A stretch of 64,000 nt of DNA from a virus: positions 1 to 64,000 of IMG/VR virus record IMGVR_UViG_3300010370_000038; one strand, 5' to 3'. This document shows positions 27,504-35,700 of the stretch, in pieces. A program made the translations under genes and the position numbers. Position 1 is the stretch's first letter; each line of letters starts with the position of its first letter. The notes under the pieces are model-generated. The model saw only the letters and a program-made list of their open reading frames with translations, was not told the DNA's origin and searched no databases.

Positions 27504-27535
27504 TCCTTTCCCCTTTCACATTCGTTCCCTTTACT
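27478..27535 (+). promoter_or_regulatory. Possible degenerate dyad promoter, site 18
   Basis: CCTGCCACA, 5 nt, then TCTGATCAC (27478-27500). TTTACT is at 27530-27535, 38 nt from the right-half start. It fits the family spacing but both halves are imperfect. It would serve the gene at 27547. Confidence 0.45.
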
Positions 27536-27546
27536 AACACAAACTC

Positions 27547-27687
27547 ATGACCACTTCCGTGATGATTTCCCTGCTCAATCGTGCCACCAATGGCAACGAA
27601 CTGCTGCAGATTCTTGATACTCTGGGCGCTGAAGATTGTGCCGCTGAGAGTATCAACGAACCGACCCTCAATCCCATTCAATTCTGA
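27547..27687 (+). CDS. Small hypothetical protein (46 aa)
   Basis: MTTSVMISLLNRATNGNELL then QILDTLGAEDCAAESINEPT, ending LNPIQF. A single helix pair rich in Asn and Leu. Codon use matches the surrounding early genes. Function unknown. Confidence 0.52.
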   Translation: MTTSVMISLLNRATNGNELLQILDTLGAEDCAAESINEPTLNPIQF

Positions 27688-27694
27688 TAGTCTC

Positions 27695-27892
27695 ATGATG
27701 AACTTTGCAATCGCTGATGATTTTGTTTCCGATCTTATGGATGACAATGTAATTAATGAATGCGGTGGATTTGTTATCCTTGATGATGAAGGTGAGATTG
27801 TACAGGTATTCGATTCTTATGAAGATGCAGAGGATTGGATTGCTGAGGATGTGGAACTTTACCGCATTGTGAATAACAATTATTCGTACTGA
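27695..27892 (+). CDS. Acidic hypothetical protein (65 aa)
   Basis: MMNFAIADDFVSDLMDDNVI, then NECGGFVILDDEGEIVQVFD and EDAEDWIAEDV. The FVILDxxGEIVQVFDSYEDAEDWI pattern is a strand-turn-strand-helix often seen in small cyanophage proteins. It is followed by a good terminator. Function unknown. Confidence 0.6.
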   Translation: MMNFAIADDFVSDLMDDNVINECGGFVILDDEGEIVQVFDSYEDAEDWIAEDVELYRIVNNNYSY

Positions 27893-27903
27893 GAGTTATT
27901 CGT

Positions 27904-27924
27904 GGGGGCAGGTATTATGCCCCC
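27904..27924 (+). terminator. Rho-independent terminator of the early block
   Basis: Perfect 7-bp stem GGGGGCA/TGCCCCC with a 7-nt loop, followed shortly by a run of six T. A second palindrome (TGCGTTTTAAAAACGCA) follows near 27947. Confidence 0.8.
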
Positions 27925-28004
27925 TTATGTTATATTTTTTGCGGGCGGTGCGTTTTAAAAACGCATAACTACCCTAACCTACAGAGGTGACAATTCGAGT
28001 TCTA

Positions 28005-28010
28005 TATAAT
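28005..28010 (+). promoter_or_regulatory. TATAAT box before the AbrB-like gene
   Basis: TATAAT with no TTGACA at the right distance and no dyad 39 nt upstream; a promoter is likely but its class is unclear. The leader to 28071 is about 50 nt. Confidence 0.45.
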
Positions 28011-28070
28011 AAGGACAAAAAAATTTTCCGAGAGTAACCGCATATATAAAAGCAAAAAGAGACAAGGATT

Positions 28071-28253
28071 ATGTTAAAAAAATTTCCAGAAAAAATTGTG
28101 CCCATAGAACTCGATGATGTAACGGGAGATCTATTCATTACGATACCTGAAGACATCCTCAATGAATTGTCATGGGAAGAAGGAACTGTAGTACAATGGG
28201 ATGTTACCAAGGAAGGGGACATTATGCTTAGAGAAGTAGATGAAGACTTTTAA
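28071..28253 (+). CDS. AbrB/MazE-like protein (60 aa)
   Basis: The body reads as a SpoVT-AbrB swapped-hairpin domain: VPIELDDVTGDLFITIPEDI, then LNELSWEEGTVVQWDVTKEG and DIMLREVDEDF. Such proteins bind DNA as dimers, as regulators or antitoxins. No MazF-like toxin is next to it; the two following tiny genes are unrecognised. It overlaps the next gene by 14 nt. It could regulate phage or host genes. Confidence 0.7.
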   Translation: MLKKFPEKIVPIELDDVTGDLFITIPEDILNELSWEEGTVVQWDVTKEGDIMLREVDEDF

Positions 28254-28395
28254 CATTACGATAAAAGATCGCGTGGTGTTCTCCGAGTTAAATGAAGAAG
28301 AAAAAGAGAAAACCTTAGATATGATCAACAAGGTACTCGGATTTGGTCTCATGCAAGGAAACATCGAAGACGTAAAGGTAGTAGAAAATTTATGA
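28240..28395 (+). CDS. Small hypothetical protein (51 aa)
   Basis: MKTFNITIKDRVVFSELNEE then EKEKTLDMINKVLGFGLMQG. A strand followed by helices. It overlaps the AbrB-like gene at its start and the next gene (ATGA) at its end, so all three are probably co-translated. Function unknown. Confidence 0.6.
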   Translation: MKTFNITIKDRVVFSELNEEEKEKTLDMINKVLGFGLMQGNIEDVKVVENL

Positions 28396-28580
28396 CTGAA
28401 ACAAGATTCAACGTTTATTATTCCCCGAGCAAATGCCCATCAAAAGCAAATCAGGTAGTTGCTCACCACTTAACTCATGAAGAAGTAGAACGTATGATTT
28501 CCAATGGAGAAATCAAATTTTCTCTTCATGAGATTCAACCCTTCGAATACTCAAAACCACTCGAAGAATCGTCTTATTGA
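28392..28580 (+). CDS. Hypothetical protein (62 aa)
   Basis: MTETRFNVYYSPSKCPSKAN then QVVAHHLTHEEVERMISNGE. A mixed alpha/beta small protein. Its stop codon lies in the -35 box of the next promoter. Function unknown. Confidence 0.6.
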   Translation: MTETRFNVYYSPSKCPSKANQVVAHHLTHEEVERMISNGEIKFSLHEIQPFEYSKPLEESSY

Positions 28581-28605
28581 CACGTTCTAAATAAGATGTT
28601 ATGAT
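28577..28605 (+). promoter_or_regulatory. Sigma-70-type promoter before the glycosyltransferase
   Basis: TTGACA (28577-28582), 17 nt, TATGAT (28600-28605). The stop codon of the previous gene is inside TTGACA, as at 10089. A late box CTAAATA (28587-28593) lies in the spacer, so the gene may be expressed at both stages. Confidence 0.78.
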
Positions 28606-28628
28606 AACTGATGTAACCTCACTCTATT

Positions 28629-29390
28629 ATGGCTAAAGGATTTACTGTTAAAGCAAAAACACCAACACCTACTGGTCAAGGACCTGTAGAGTATGATTAT
28701 GAACTCGCTAAGGAAATGGTCAAAGGAAAGTCTGTAGTCCTTTGTCTTCCTGGTAGGGGTTGTTCTTTTACTTTCTTAAAAAATTTCGTACAACTATGTT
28801 TTGATCTGGTGCAAATGGGCGTCAGCATCCAGATCTCTCAGGATTACTCATCCATGGTGAACTTTGCACGTTGTAAAGTTCTTGGCGCTAATGTTCTTCG
28901 CGGACCTAATCAGATTCCGTGGGATGGCAAACTGCCGTATGATTATCAACTCTGGATCGATAGTGATATTGTTTTCCAAACTCCTCAGTTCTTGCAACTG
29001 GTTCTTATGGATAAGGATATTGCCGCTGGTTGGTATATGACAGAAGATGGGCAGACTACTTCCGTTGCTCACTGGTTAGAAGAAGATGACTTCCGTAGTA
29101 ATGGGGGTGTTATGAATCATGAGACTGGCGAAAGTATGAAAAAACGCCGTAAGCCATTCACTGTAGACTATACAGGTTTTGGATGGGTATTGATCAAGCA
29201 CGGTGTATTTGAACATGAAGAAATGAAGTATCCTTGGTTTGCTCCAAAGATGCAACAATTTGAATCTGGTGAAGTTCAGGATATGTGTGGGGAAGACGTT
29301 TCATTCTGCCTCGATGCTATTGCTGCTGGTTTTGAAATTTGGTGCGATCCAAACGTAAGAGTCGGTCATGAAAAAACAAGAATCATCTGA
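28629..29390 (+). CDS. Glycosyltransferase, GT-A fold (253 aa)
   Basis: A metal-binding DxD motif (D111-S-D113 in LWIDSDIVF) and the GT-A-like strand VVLCLPGRGCSF point to a family-2-like sugar transferase. It also shows WYMTEDGQTTSVAHW and GFGWVLIKHG, with a C-terminal EDVSFCLDAIAAGFEIWCDP typical of this group. Similar proteins are common in cyanophages; donor and acceptor are unknown, and modification of a phage or host surface component is an inference. Confidence 0.75.
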   Translation: MAKGFTVKAKTPTPTGQGPVEYDYELAKEMVKGKSVVLCLPGRGCSFTFLKNFVQLCFDLVQMGVSIQISQDYSSMVNFARCKVLGANVLRGPNQIPWDGKLPYDYQLWIDSDIVFQTPQFLQLVLMDKDIAAGWYMTEDGQTTSVAHWLEEDDFRSNGGVMNHETGESMKKRRKPFTVDYTGFGWVLIKHGVFEHEEMKYPWFAPKMQQFESGEVQDMCGEDVSFCLDAIAAGFEIWCDPNVRVGHEKTRII

Positions 29391-29541
29391 TAAGTATTCC
29401 ATTTACATCAAAGATGTGTTAGCATGGCAGGATCTTTCGGAGGAAGAAATGTTCGATACTTTGGAAGATCTTGCCCAACAATACTATGAACAAGGGCATC
29501 CAGACCCGTTAAACATCAAAACCGTTATCCAAGGAACATAA
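29368..29541 (+). CDS. Small hypothetical protein (57 aa)
   Basis: MKKQESSDKYSIYIKDVLAW then QDLSEEEMFDTLEDLAQQYY. Acidic and helical. It overlaps the glycosyltransferase by 23 nt in another frame. Function unknown. Confidence 0.55.
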   Translation: MKKQESSDKYSIYIKDVLAWQDLSEEEMFDTLEDLAQQYYEQGHPDPLNIKTVIQGT

Positions 29542-29544
29542 ATT

Positions 29545-29694
29545 ATGGCAGCAAAATCAACTGGTTCATACAAAGTAAAGTCATATATCCCAGGTCCACC
29601 CAAAAAGTCTCGTCAAGGAGATGGTATGGGAACCAAATATGCAGCATCGTCGAGAAATAAAGCACGTAAAAAGTATCGCGGTCAAGGAAAATAA
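29545..29694 (+). CDS. Small, very basic protein (49 aa)
   Basis: MAAKSTGSYKVKSYIPGPPK then KSRQGDGMGTKYAASSRNKA and RKKYRGQGK. About 30 percent Lys/Arg; likely binds nucleic acid or acts as a virion-associated basic peptide. It is followed immediately by a terminator. Function unknown. Confidence 0.58.
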   Translation: MAAKSTGSYKVKSYIPGPPKKSRQGDGMGTKYAASSRNKARKKYRGQGK

Positions 29695-29701
29695 TTAAAA
29701 T

Positions 29702-29719
29702 AGAGGTAGCAATACCTCT
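29702..29719 (+). terminator. Rho-independent terminator with GCAA tetraloop
   Basis: 7-bp stem AGAGGTA/TACCTCT with GCAA loop, followed by TTTTT. Confidence 0.82.
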
Positions 29720-29730
29720 TTTTTAATGCA

Positions 29731-29738
29731 AATAAATA
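29731..29738 (+). promoter_or_regulatory. Late promoter box AATAAATA
   Basis: AATAAATA lies after the terminator and 36 nt before the speD start. Confidence 0.55.
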
Positions 29739-29774
29739 ATTTTTTTACTACAAATTGAATTGGATAAGATTTCA

Positions 29775-30101
29775 ATGGGTAATCACCTCTTATTAGAGGT
29801 GTATGATGTAACATATGACCTATTAAACGATGTAATTTCTCTTCAAGAATCCATGGAGAATGGCATTCAGAGGGCTGGAATGACTATTCTGAATATTTTT
29901 TCTCATAGTTTTGATCCTCAGGGGGTTACAATCGTAATTGCTCTATCAGAAAGTCATGTTTCATGTCATACTTGGCCAGAACATGGGTGTATTGCCATAG
30001 ATGTTTATACCTGTGGGCAAGGAAATCCAAAGTTAATTGCACTTGAATTGTTAAAATATTTGAATTCTGATAATTATAGTCTTCGACAATTGGATCGTTA
30101 A
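29775..30101 (+). CDS. speD: S-adenosylmethionine decarboxylase proenzyme
   Basis: The bacterial/archaeal SpeD motif SESHVSCHTWPEHGCIAIDV is intact. Self-cleavage between Glu59 and Ser60 turns the Ser into the pyruvoyl cofactor. It makes decarboxylated SAM for spermidine synthesis. speD is a known cyanophage auxiliary gene. ATG at 29775 (MGNHLLLEVYDVTYDLLNDV, 108 aa) is preferred over TTG at 29760 because GGATAAG precedes it. A late box lies upstream and a terminator downstream. Confidence 0.92.
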   Translation: MGNHLLLEVYDVTYDLLNDVISLQESMENGIQRAGMTILNIFSHSFDPQGVTIVIALSESHVSCHTWPEHGCIAIDVYTCGQGNPKLIALELLKYLNSDNYSLRQLDR

Positions 30102-30109
30102 ATAGAAAC

Positions 30110-30129
30110 AAGGAGATAGCAACCTCCTT
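30110..30129 (+). terminator. Hairpin after speD
   Basis: 6-bp stem AAGGAG/CTCCTT with an 8-nt loop, followed by TATAAAA; a weak terminator. Confidence 0.55.
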
Positions 30130-30168
30130 TATAAAAGTTCTGTTTTATTAATTAAAACAGGAGCTAAA

Positions 30169-30402
30169 ATGTCCAATTTACCAGTAGATAGAGATACAAC
30201 TTACATGAGAGAAATGTGGGGAACCACAAAATTAGTCACTGATTATGGTTCTACACCACAAAAAAAGTCAATAACAGAAGAATTTGTTAGGCACAATCTC
30301 AAAAATCAGACCGAACTTCATGAAAAAATTAGAAATGATGATGATTATGATGATTGGGAATATGGAACTGAACCCTGTTACGGTAAAAATCCTTTAGTAT
30401 AA
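30169..30402 (+). CDS. Hypothetical protein (77 aa)
   Basis: MSNLPVDRDTTYMREMWGTT, then a charged middle (EKIRNDDDYDDWEYGTEPCY). AGGAGCT just upstream gives a good ribosome site. It precedes the baseplate block by 28 nt and could be virion-associated. Function unknown. Confidence 0.62.
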   Translation: MSNLPVDRDTTYMREMWGTTKLVTDYGSTPQKKSITEEFVRHNLKNQTELHEKIRNDDDYDDWEYGTEPCYGKNPLV

Positions 30403-30404
30403 AT

Positions 30405-30412
30405 TATAAATA
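30405..30412 (+). promoter_or_regulatory. Late promoter box TATAAATA
   Basis: Exact T4 late consensus, 18 nt before the gp25 ATG, at the head of the baseplate block. Confidence 0.8.
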
Positions 30413-30430
30413 GCAAGAGAATCTATTGCC

Positions 30431-30838
30431 ATGCCTTTAGATAGCAGGATCGTATCAAAATCTTTTAAAGATATCAGCTTTTCGTTTGTACCTCATCCAG
30501 TTACAAACGATATGACTGTTTTAAGGAATGAAGACGCAATTAAAACAGCAATCAAAAATTGCGTCTTTACGATTCCTGGTGAAAAATATTTTAATGAAAA
30601 TTTTGGATCTCCCATCAGAAATAGTTTATTTGATTTAATTGATGATGCAACTGCATCTATTGTTTCGGATAGAATTATCGATACAATAGAAACTTATGAA
30701 CCAAGAGTAACTAACGTTTCGGTAGAGGTTGAAGCATTGCCAGACGACAATGCCTTTAATGTTGTTATCTTCTATGACATTATTGGCGAACAGTTCCCAA
30801 GACAAGACCTAGAGTTCATTTTAGAGGCTACCAGATAA
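30431..30838 (+). CDS. 25: Baseplate wedge protein gp25
   Basis: 135 aa, like T4 gp25 (132 aa). The W-shaped lysozyme-like-fold motif is visible: AIKTAIKNCVFTIPGEKYFN, then ENFGSPIRNSLFDLIDDATA. gp25 sits in the inner baseplate wedge and helps sheath assembly. It overlaps gp6 by one base (TAATG) and opens the wedge block in T4 order. Confidence 0.92.
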   Translation: MPLDSRIVSKSFKDISFSFVPHPVTNDMTVLRNEDAIKTAIKNCVFTIPGEKYFNENFGSPIRNSLFDLIDDATASIVSDRIIDTIETYEPRVTNVSVEVEALPDDNAFNVVIFYDIIGEQFPRQDLEFILEATR

Positions 30839-32730
30839 TGCCAGCAAACAAATTTACAAATTTAGATTTCGAAGATATTAAACAATCTATTAAAGACTAT
30901 TTGAGAGCAAATAGTGACTTTAATGGTTTTGATTATGAGGGATCTAATTTTTCTATTCTAATTGATACTCTAGCATATAACACATACCAGACAGCATTTA
31001 ATACCAACATGGTAGTAAATGAGTCTTTTATTGATTCTGCAACAATCAGAGAGAATGTAATATCACTTGCAAGGAACATTGGTTATGTTCCAAGATCAAG
31101 AGCAGCAGCAAAAGGCGTCGTGAACCTAATTGTTTCGGACCCAACATCAATCATCAATGGAAATACCTTAACTCTTAGAAAAGGTTTGATTTGCACTGGA
31201 GATTCTAGAGGAACTACCTATGCATTCTCTATTCCAGAAAATATAACTTTGGGAGTTATTAACGGTGTAGTTGATTACCACAATGTTAATATTTACGAAG
31301 GAGTTTTGCTATCAAAGGCATTCACTGTTGATGGTTCTTCCGAACAAAAATTCATTTTAGATAATCCATATATTGATACTTCTACAATTAGAGTTTATAT
31401 TTACAGACCTGGAGAAATTGGAGACGGTAGAAAATATAGATTAGTTGATAATATTATTAAAGTAACTAAAGATTCTGAAGTATTTTTACTTCAGGAAATC
31501 GAAGATGAAAAGTACGAAATCATTTTTGGCGATGGATTCTTTGGTAAGAAATTAGAAGTCAATACGGAAATTCGAGTAGATTATATTGTAACTGAAGGAA
31601 TTGTAGGAAACGGAGCGGCAAACTTTACATTTAGTGGAGATTTATATGATGGTTTAGGTGTAAGTGTAAATCAAAATGATCTAGACATAAGTTTAACAAC
31701 TATTCAGTCTGCTGTAAATGGCGCAGAGATTGAGTCAATTGATTCAATTAGGTATTATGCCCCTAGGTTGTATTCATCGCAGTACAGGGCGGTTTCTACC
31801 AACGATTACGAAGCGATTATACAACAAATCTATCCAGATACTGAAAGCGTTTCTGTTATTGGAGGTGAAGAATTAGACCCACCACAATTTGGAAGCGTTG
31901 TTATTAGTATTAAACCAAAAAATGCAAACTTTATATCAGACTTTACAAAATCTCAAATTCTATCAGAATTGAAAAAATATACCCTTGCAGGTATTAACCA
32001 AACAATTATAGATCTTCAAATTCTACATCTAGAGTTTGATACTTATGTTTATTATAATAGCAACATATTCAATGACGCCAATACTTTAAAAACAAAAGTA
32101 TACGATGCAACTAATAAGTATGCAAGATCTTTAGATCTCAATAAGTTTGGTGGAAGATTAAAGTATAGTAAATTTGTCAAATTAATTGACGATTCTGATA
32201 GATCTATAACTTCTAATATAACTCATATTAGAATGAGAAGAGATGTACGTGCAGAACTTGATATAGTAAGTCAATATGAAGTTTGCTTTGGTAATCAATT
32301 TCATGTTAATCTAGATGGAAAAAATATAAAATCAACAGCATTTAACATTAGAGGTGAAAGTTCGCCAGTATACTTTACTGATTTTCCAGGAGGAAGTAGA
32401 GAAATTGGTAGATTATCTATTGTAAAAATAGATAGTAATGGAGAGATTGTGCCAGTAATTGGTGATGCTGGAACCGTAGATTACATAAATGGAGAGATTA
32501 TTATAAATTCTGTTGTAATTACTGGAACATCTTTAGCAAATAATACTATAGAAATACAAGCTGTTCCAGAATCAAATGATGTAATAGGTCTAAAAGACCT
32601 GTATTTAAGCATGGATTTGTCCAAGAGCACTATAAATATCATCAGAGACACTATCAGTTCTGGGGATCAAATTTCAGGAGTTTCGTACCCAGTTTCGTCA
32701 AGTTATTCAAATGGAGCTTTAACAAGGTAA
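30838..32730 (+). CDS. 6: Baseplate wedge protein gp6
   Basis: 630 aa versus 660 in T4. N-terminal FTNLDFEDIKQSIKDYLRAN, then FSILIDTLAYNTYQTAFNTN and the baseplate-J-type region (RYYAPRLYSSQYRAVSTNDY) match gp6. gp6 forms the ring of the inner baseplate with gp25 and gp7. The middle has IFGDGFFGKKLEVNTEIRVD. It ends 1 nt before the next start. Confidence 0.9.
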   Translation: MPANKFTNLDFEDIKQSIKDYLRANSDFNGFDYEGSNFSILIDTLAYNTYQTAFNTNMVVNESFIDSATIRENVISLARNIGYVPRSRAAAKGVVNLIVSDPTSIINGNTLTLRKGLICTGDSRGTTYAFSIPENITLGVINGVVDYHNVNIYEGVLLSKAFTVDGSSEQKFILDNPYIDTSTIRVYIYRPGEIGDGRKYRLVDNIIKVTKDSEVFLLQEIEDEKYEIIFGDGFFGKKLEVNTEIRVDYIVTEGIVGNGAANFTFSGDLYDGLGVSVNQNDLDISLTTIQSAVNGAEIESIDSIRYYAPRLYSSQYRAVSTNDYEAIIQQIYPDTESVSVIGGEELDPPQFGSVVISIKPKNANFISDFTKSQILSELKKYTLAGINQTIIDLQILHLEFDTYVYYNSNIFNDANTLKTKVYDATNKYARSLDLNKFGGRLKYSKFVKLIDDSDRSITSNITHIRMRRDVRAELDIVSQYEVCFGNQFHVNLDGKNIKSTAFNIRGESSPVYFTDFPGGSREIGRLSIVKIDSNGEIVPVIGDAGTVDYINGEIIINSVVITGTSLANNTIEIQAVPESNDVIGLKDLYLSMDLSKSTINIIRDTISSGDQISGVSYPVSSSYSNGALTR

Positions 32731-32731
32731 G

Positions 32732-35700
32732 ATGGCAGTAAAAAGGGTTAAGATTAAAGACATTGTTGAGAGTCAACTTCCAAGATTTGTATTAGAAGAC
32801 TCACCAAAAGTTGCCGAATTCTTGAGACAGTATTATATTTCTCAAGAATTTCAAGGCGGTTCTGTAGATCTTGCTGAGAATTTAGATCAATATATTAAAT
32901 TAGATCATTTGGTCGCTAGTGTAATTAATCCAGCAATTACACTAGAATTTCCTATCTCTGCTTCAGATGATCAAATATTACTCTCCTCTGTAGAGGGATT
33001 GCCAGATTCTTATGGTTTGGTAAAGATTGATGATGAAATTATCACTTATACAGGAGTTGATGGAAATACTCTAACTGGTTGTGTTAGAGGTTTCAGTGGT
33101 ATTGTAAAGTATAGAGATGAGAATAACCCCGAAGAATTGATATTTGAAAGTACAAATGCAGCATCTCATACTTCTGGATTAGTAACATTTGACACTACTA
33201 CTTACTCCCCAGGGGACTATTATTATCAAGATGCTACCATTACAACCATGTATGGTATCATCAGAGTTCGCCCAAGTACTGGCACAGTAAAAACTGTAAG
33301 ATATAAAGTCAAAAATATCCAGAGTTCTTTTTATCAACTTTCTGGTCCAGATATTGATGATACGCAATTAAATCAGACTGTCGTAGTAAATCAGGGAGAT
33401 ATTGTACAGTTTGAAGTAGAAGCTTCTGGTCATCCTCTATACATCCAGTCAACTGGAGATGGTTATGATACAAATGCAGTATTAACTGTTGGAGTACAAA
33501 ATGCTGGTGCTTCAGTAGTCACTAGTGTACAAAATTTAAGCGTAGAGTTTTTAAAAGAGTTTTTCATTAAGTTAAAGACTCTTTATGCTCCTGGATTTGA
33601 AGATAGGAAACTATATGAAGGAGTTAACATTAAAAACTTCTTAGCAAATGTAAGGAGTTTTTATCAGACTAAAGGAACCAGAGAATCTTTTAGAATTCTT
33701 TTTAGTGTCTTATATGGAAAATCAGTACAGGTAGTTGATTTAGAAGATTTTGTTTTAAAATCATCAACATCAAACTATTTGAGAAGAGCTACTGTTGTTG
33801 CTCAGGTAATTTCTGGAGATCCTCTACTACTTACTGGTCAAACTTTATATCAAGATGATGACCCAACAAATCCAGAGGTAATAGCAGCATCTGGTCCAAT
33901 TTCAGAAGTAGAAATTTTCTCTCGTCAAGGAGAAGTATTTTATAAAATTCCTCTGTTTATTGGTTACAATGAACAGTCACTAGTTACTGGAAGATTTTAT
34001 GTTCCAGGATATACAAAAAATACATTAGAAGCTTCTGCTAATGCTAGAGTAATTAACGTCGATAGTACCGTAGGATTCTCGAAGAGTGGCAAATTAATCA
34101 TTGATGGTCTAAATGGAACAACCATAGTAACTTATACTGACAAAAACTTAACTCAATTTTTGGGTTGTTCTGGTCTAACTACAAATTTACCAGTAGGTTA
34201 TGCTTTAAGATCAAATGTAACCGCATATGGATTTGAAGAAGGTGATTCTTCCAGAAGAGTTGATTTGAGAATTACTGGAGTTTTAGGAGAATTCGAGTCA
34301 ATCGGTGATAATTATTATCTGGATGTTGGTAATGAAATCTATATTAAGTCAATTGGAGAAGATATTGGAGTTCCTGCAGATCCAACACAGGAACCAACAT
34401 ATAAGCAAAAGATTTTTAATTCTTGGCTTTATAATGTAGCGACGCGCTACCAAGTAAAAGAAGTTTCTGGATCAACATTCACATTATTTGACAATATAAC
34501 AAAAAATTATTTAAAGACTGGAGATCAAGTACATGTTTTACCGAGGGATTCCAGTACAATTTTGACTACGGCAGAAGTAACTGTACTTAATTCTAATACT
34601 ATTCAACTATCAAACACAACTGGCGTAGTAGCAAATGGAAAATATGATATTAGAAGAATTATAGAAAGGGCATCTTCAACTAATAATTTGATTGAATTTG
34701 GAAATGAGACTATAACATCTGACATTCAAAATACATACGTCACAAAGGACAAAACCTTTGAAAGTATGTACGTTGCATGTCAAGGTTTACCATCGTTTGA
34801 CATAAATGTTGATAGAGTACGTGTAGAATTTAATGGATTAGATATTGCATCTGGAGCAATTCAACAACTTGTATCCTTTGTAAATAACTTACCATTTGTT
34901 AGTGGAGATGAAGTAATATATGAAGCTTTGAATGGCGCTCCTTCAATTGGAGGGTTGGAAAGCGGAAAAAGATATTTTATTTGGATAAATCCATCTGCAA
35001 ATAATCAGTTAAAACTAACTGAAGCAAGATCTTTTATAGATGCGAATAAGTTTATCACTCTAACGCCAGCTGCAGGTACGCACAGACTGACACTTGCAGC
35101 ACATTATGATAAGTTAATTCAACCACAAAAAATATTAAGACAATTCCCATTATTCCCGAATGTAAAGTCTGGTTTGGCACAAACCACAACATACGGCGCA
35201 ACAGGTATGTTGATTAATGGTGTAGAAATTATCAATTACAAATCCAGTGATTTTATTGCGTATGGTCCACTAGAGAGTTTGTCTCTAATTTCTGGAGGTA
35301 CTGACTATGATATTATTAATCCACCAAATGTAAATATTTCTAATACTGGAGCTGGTGGCACAGAGGCTAGAGTGGATCCAGTTATTACTGGATCTCTTAA
35401 ATCGATTTATTTGCCAAACAAAGACGTTTATGATATTGACCAAATTTTTGGATTAAACATTGAAGGTGGCAATGGTCAAGGAGCAAGTGCATCTGTAACC
35501 CTATCAAAAAATTTCACAACAGTGGAATTTAATGCAAAATCTATTTTTTCAAATGGTGGTGTTGATGTTGCTGCAAATACAATCACTTTTACCTCATCTC
35601 ACAACTTCAGTACTGGTCAAAAAATAGTCTACAATGCAAACGGAAACAATCCACTGGGAATTGCCAAAACTTTAGGGTCTGATGATGATTATAGTTATGG

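Noticed and set aside
30110-30129. Shine-Dalgarno for the gene at 30169
   Set aside because: AAGGAG lies 53 nt away and pairs in a hairpin; AGGAGCT close to the ATG is the better site.
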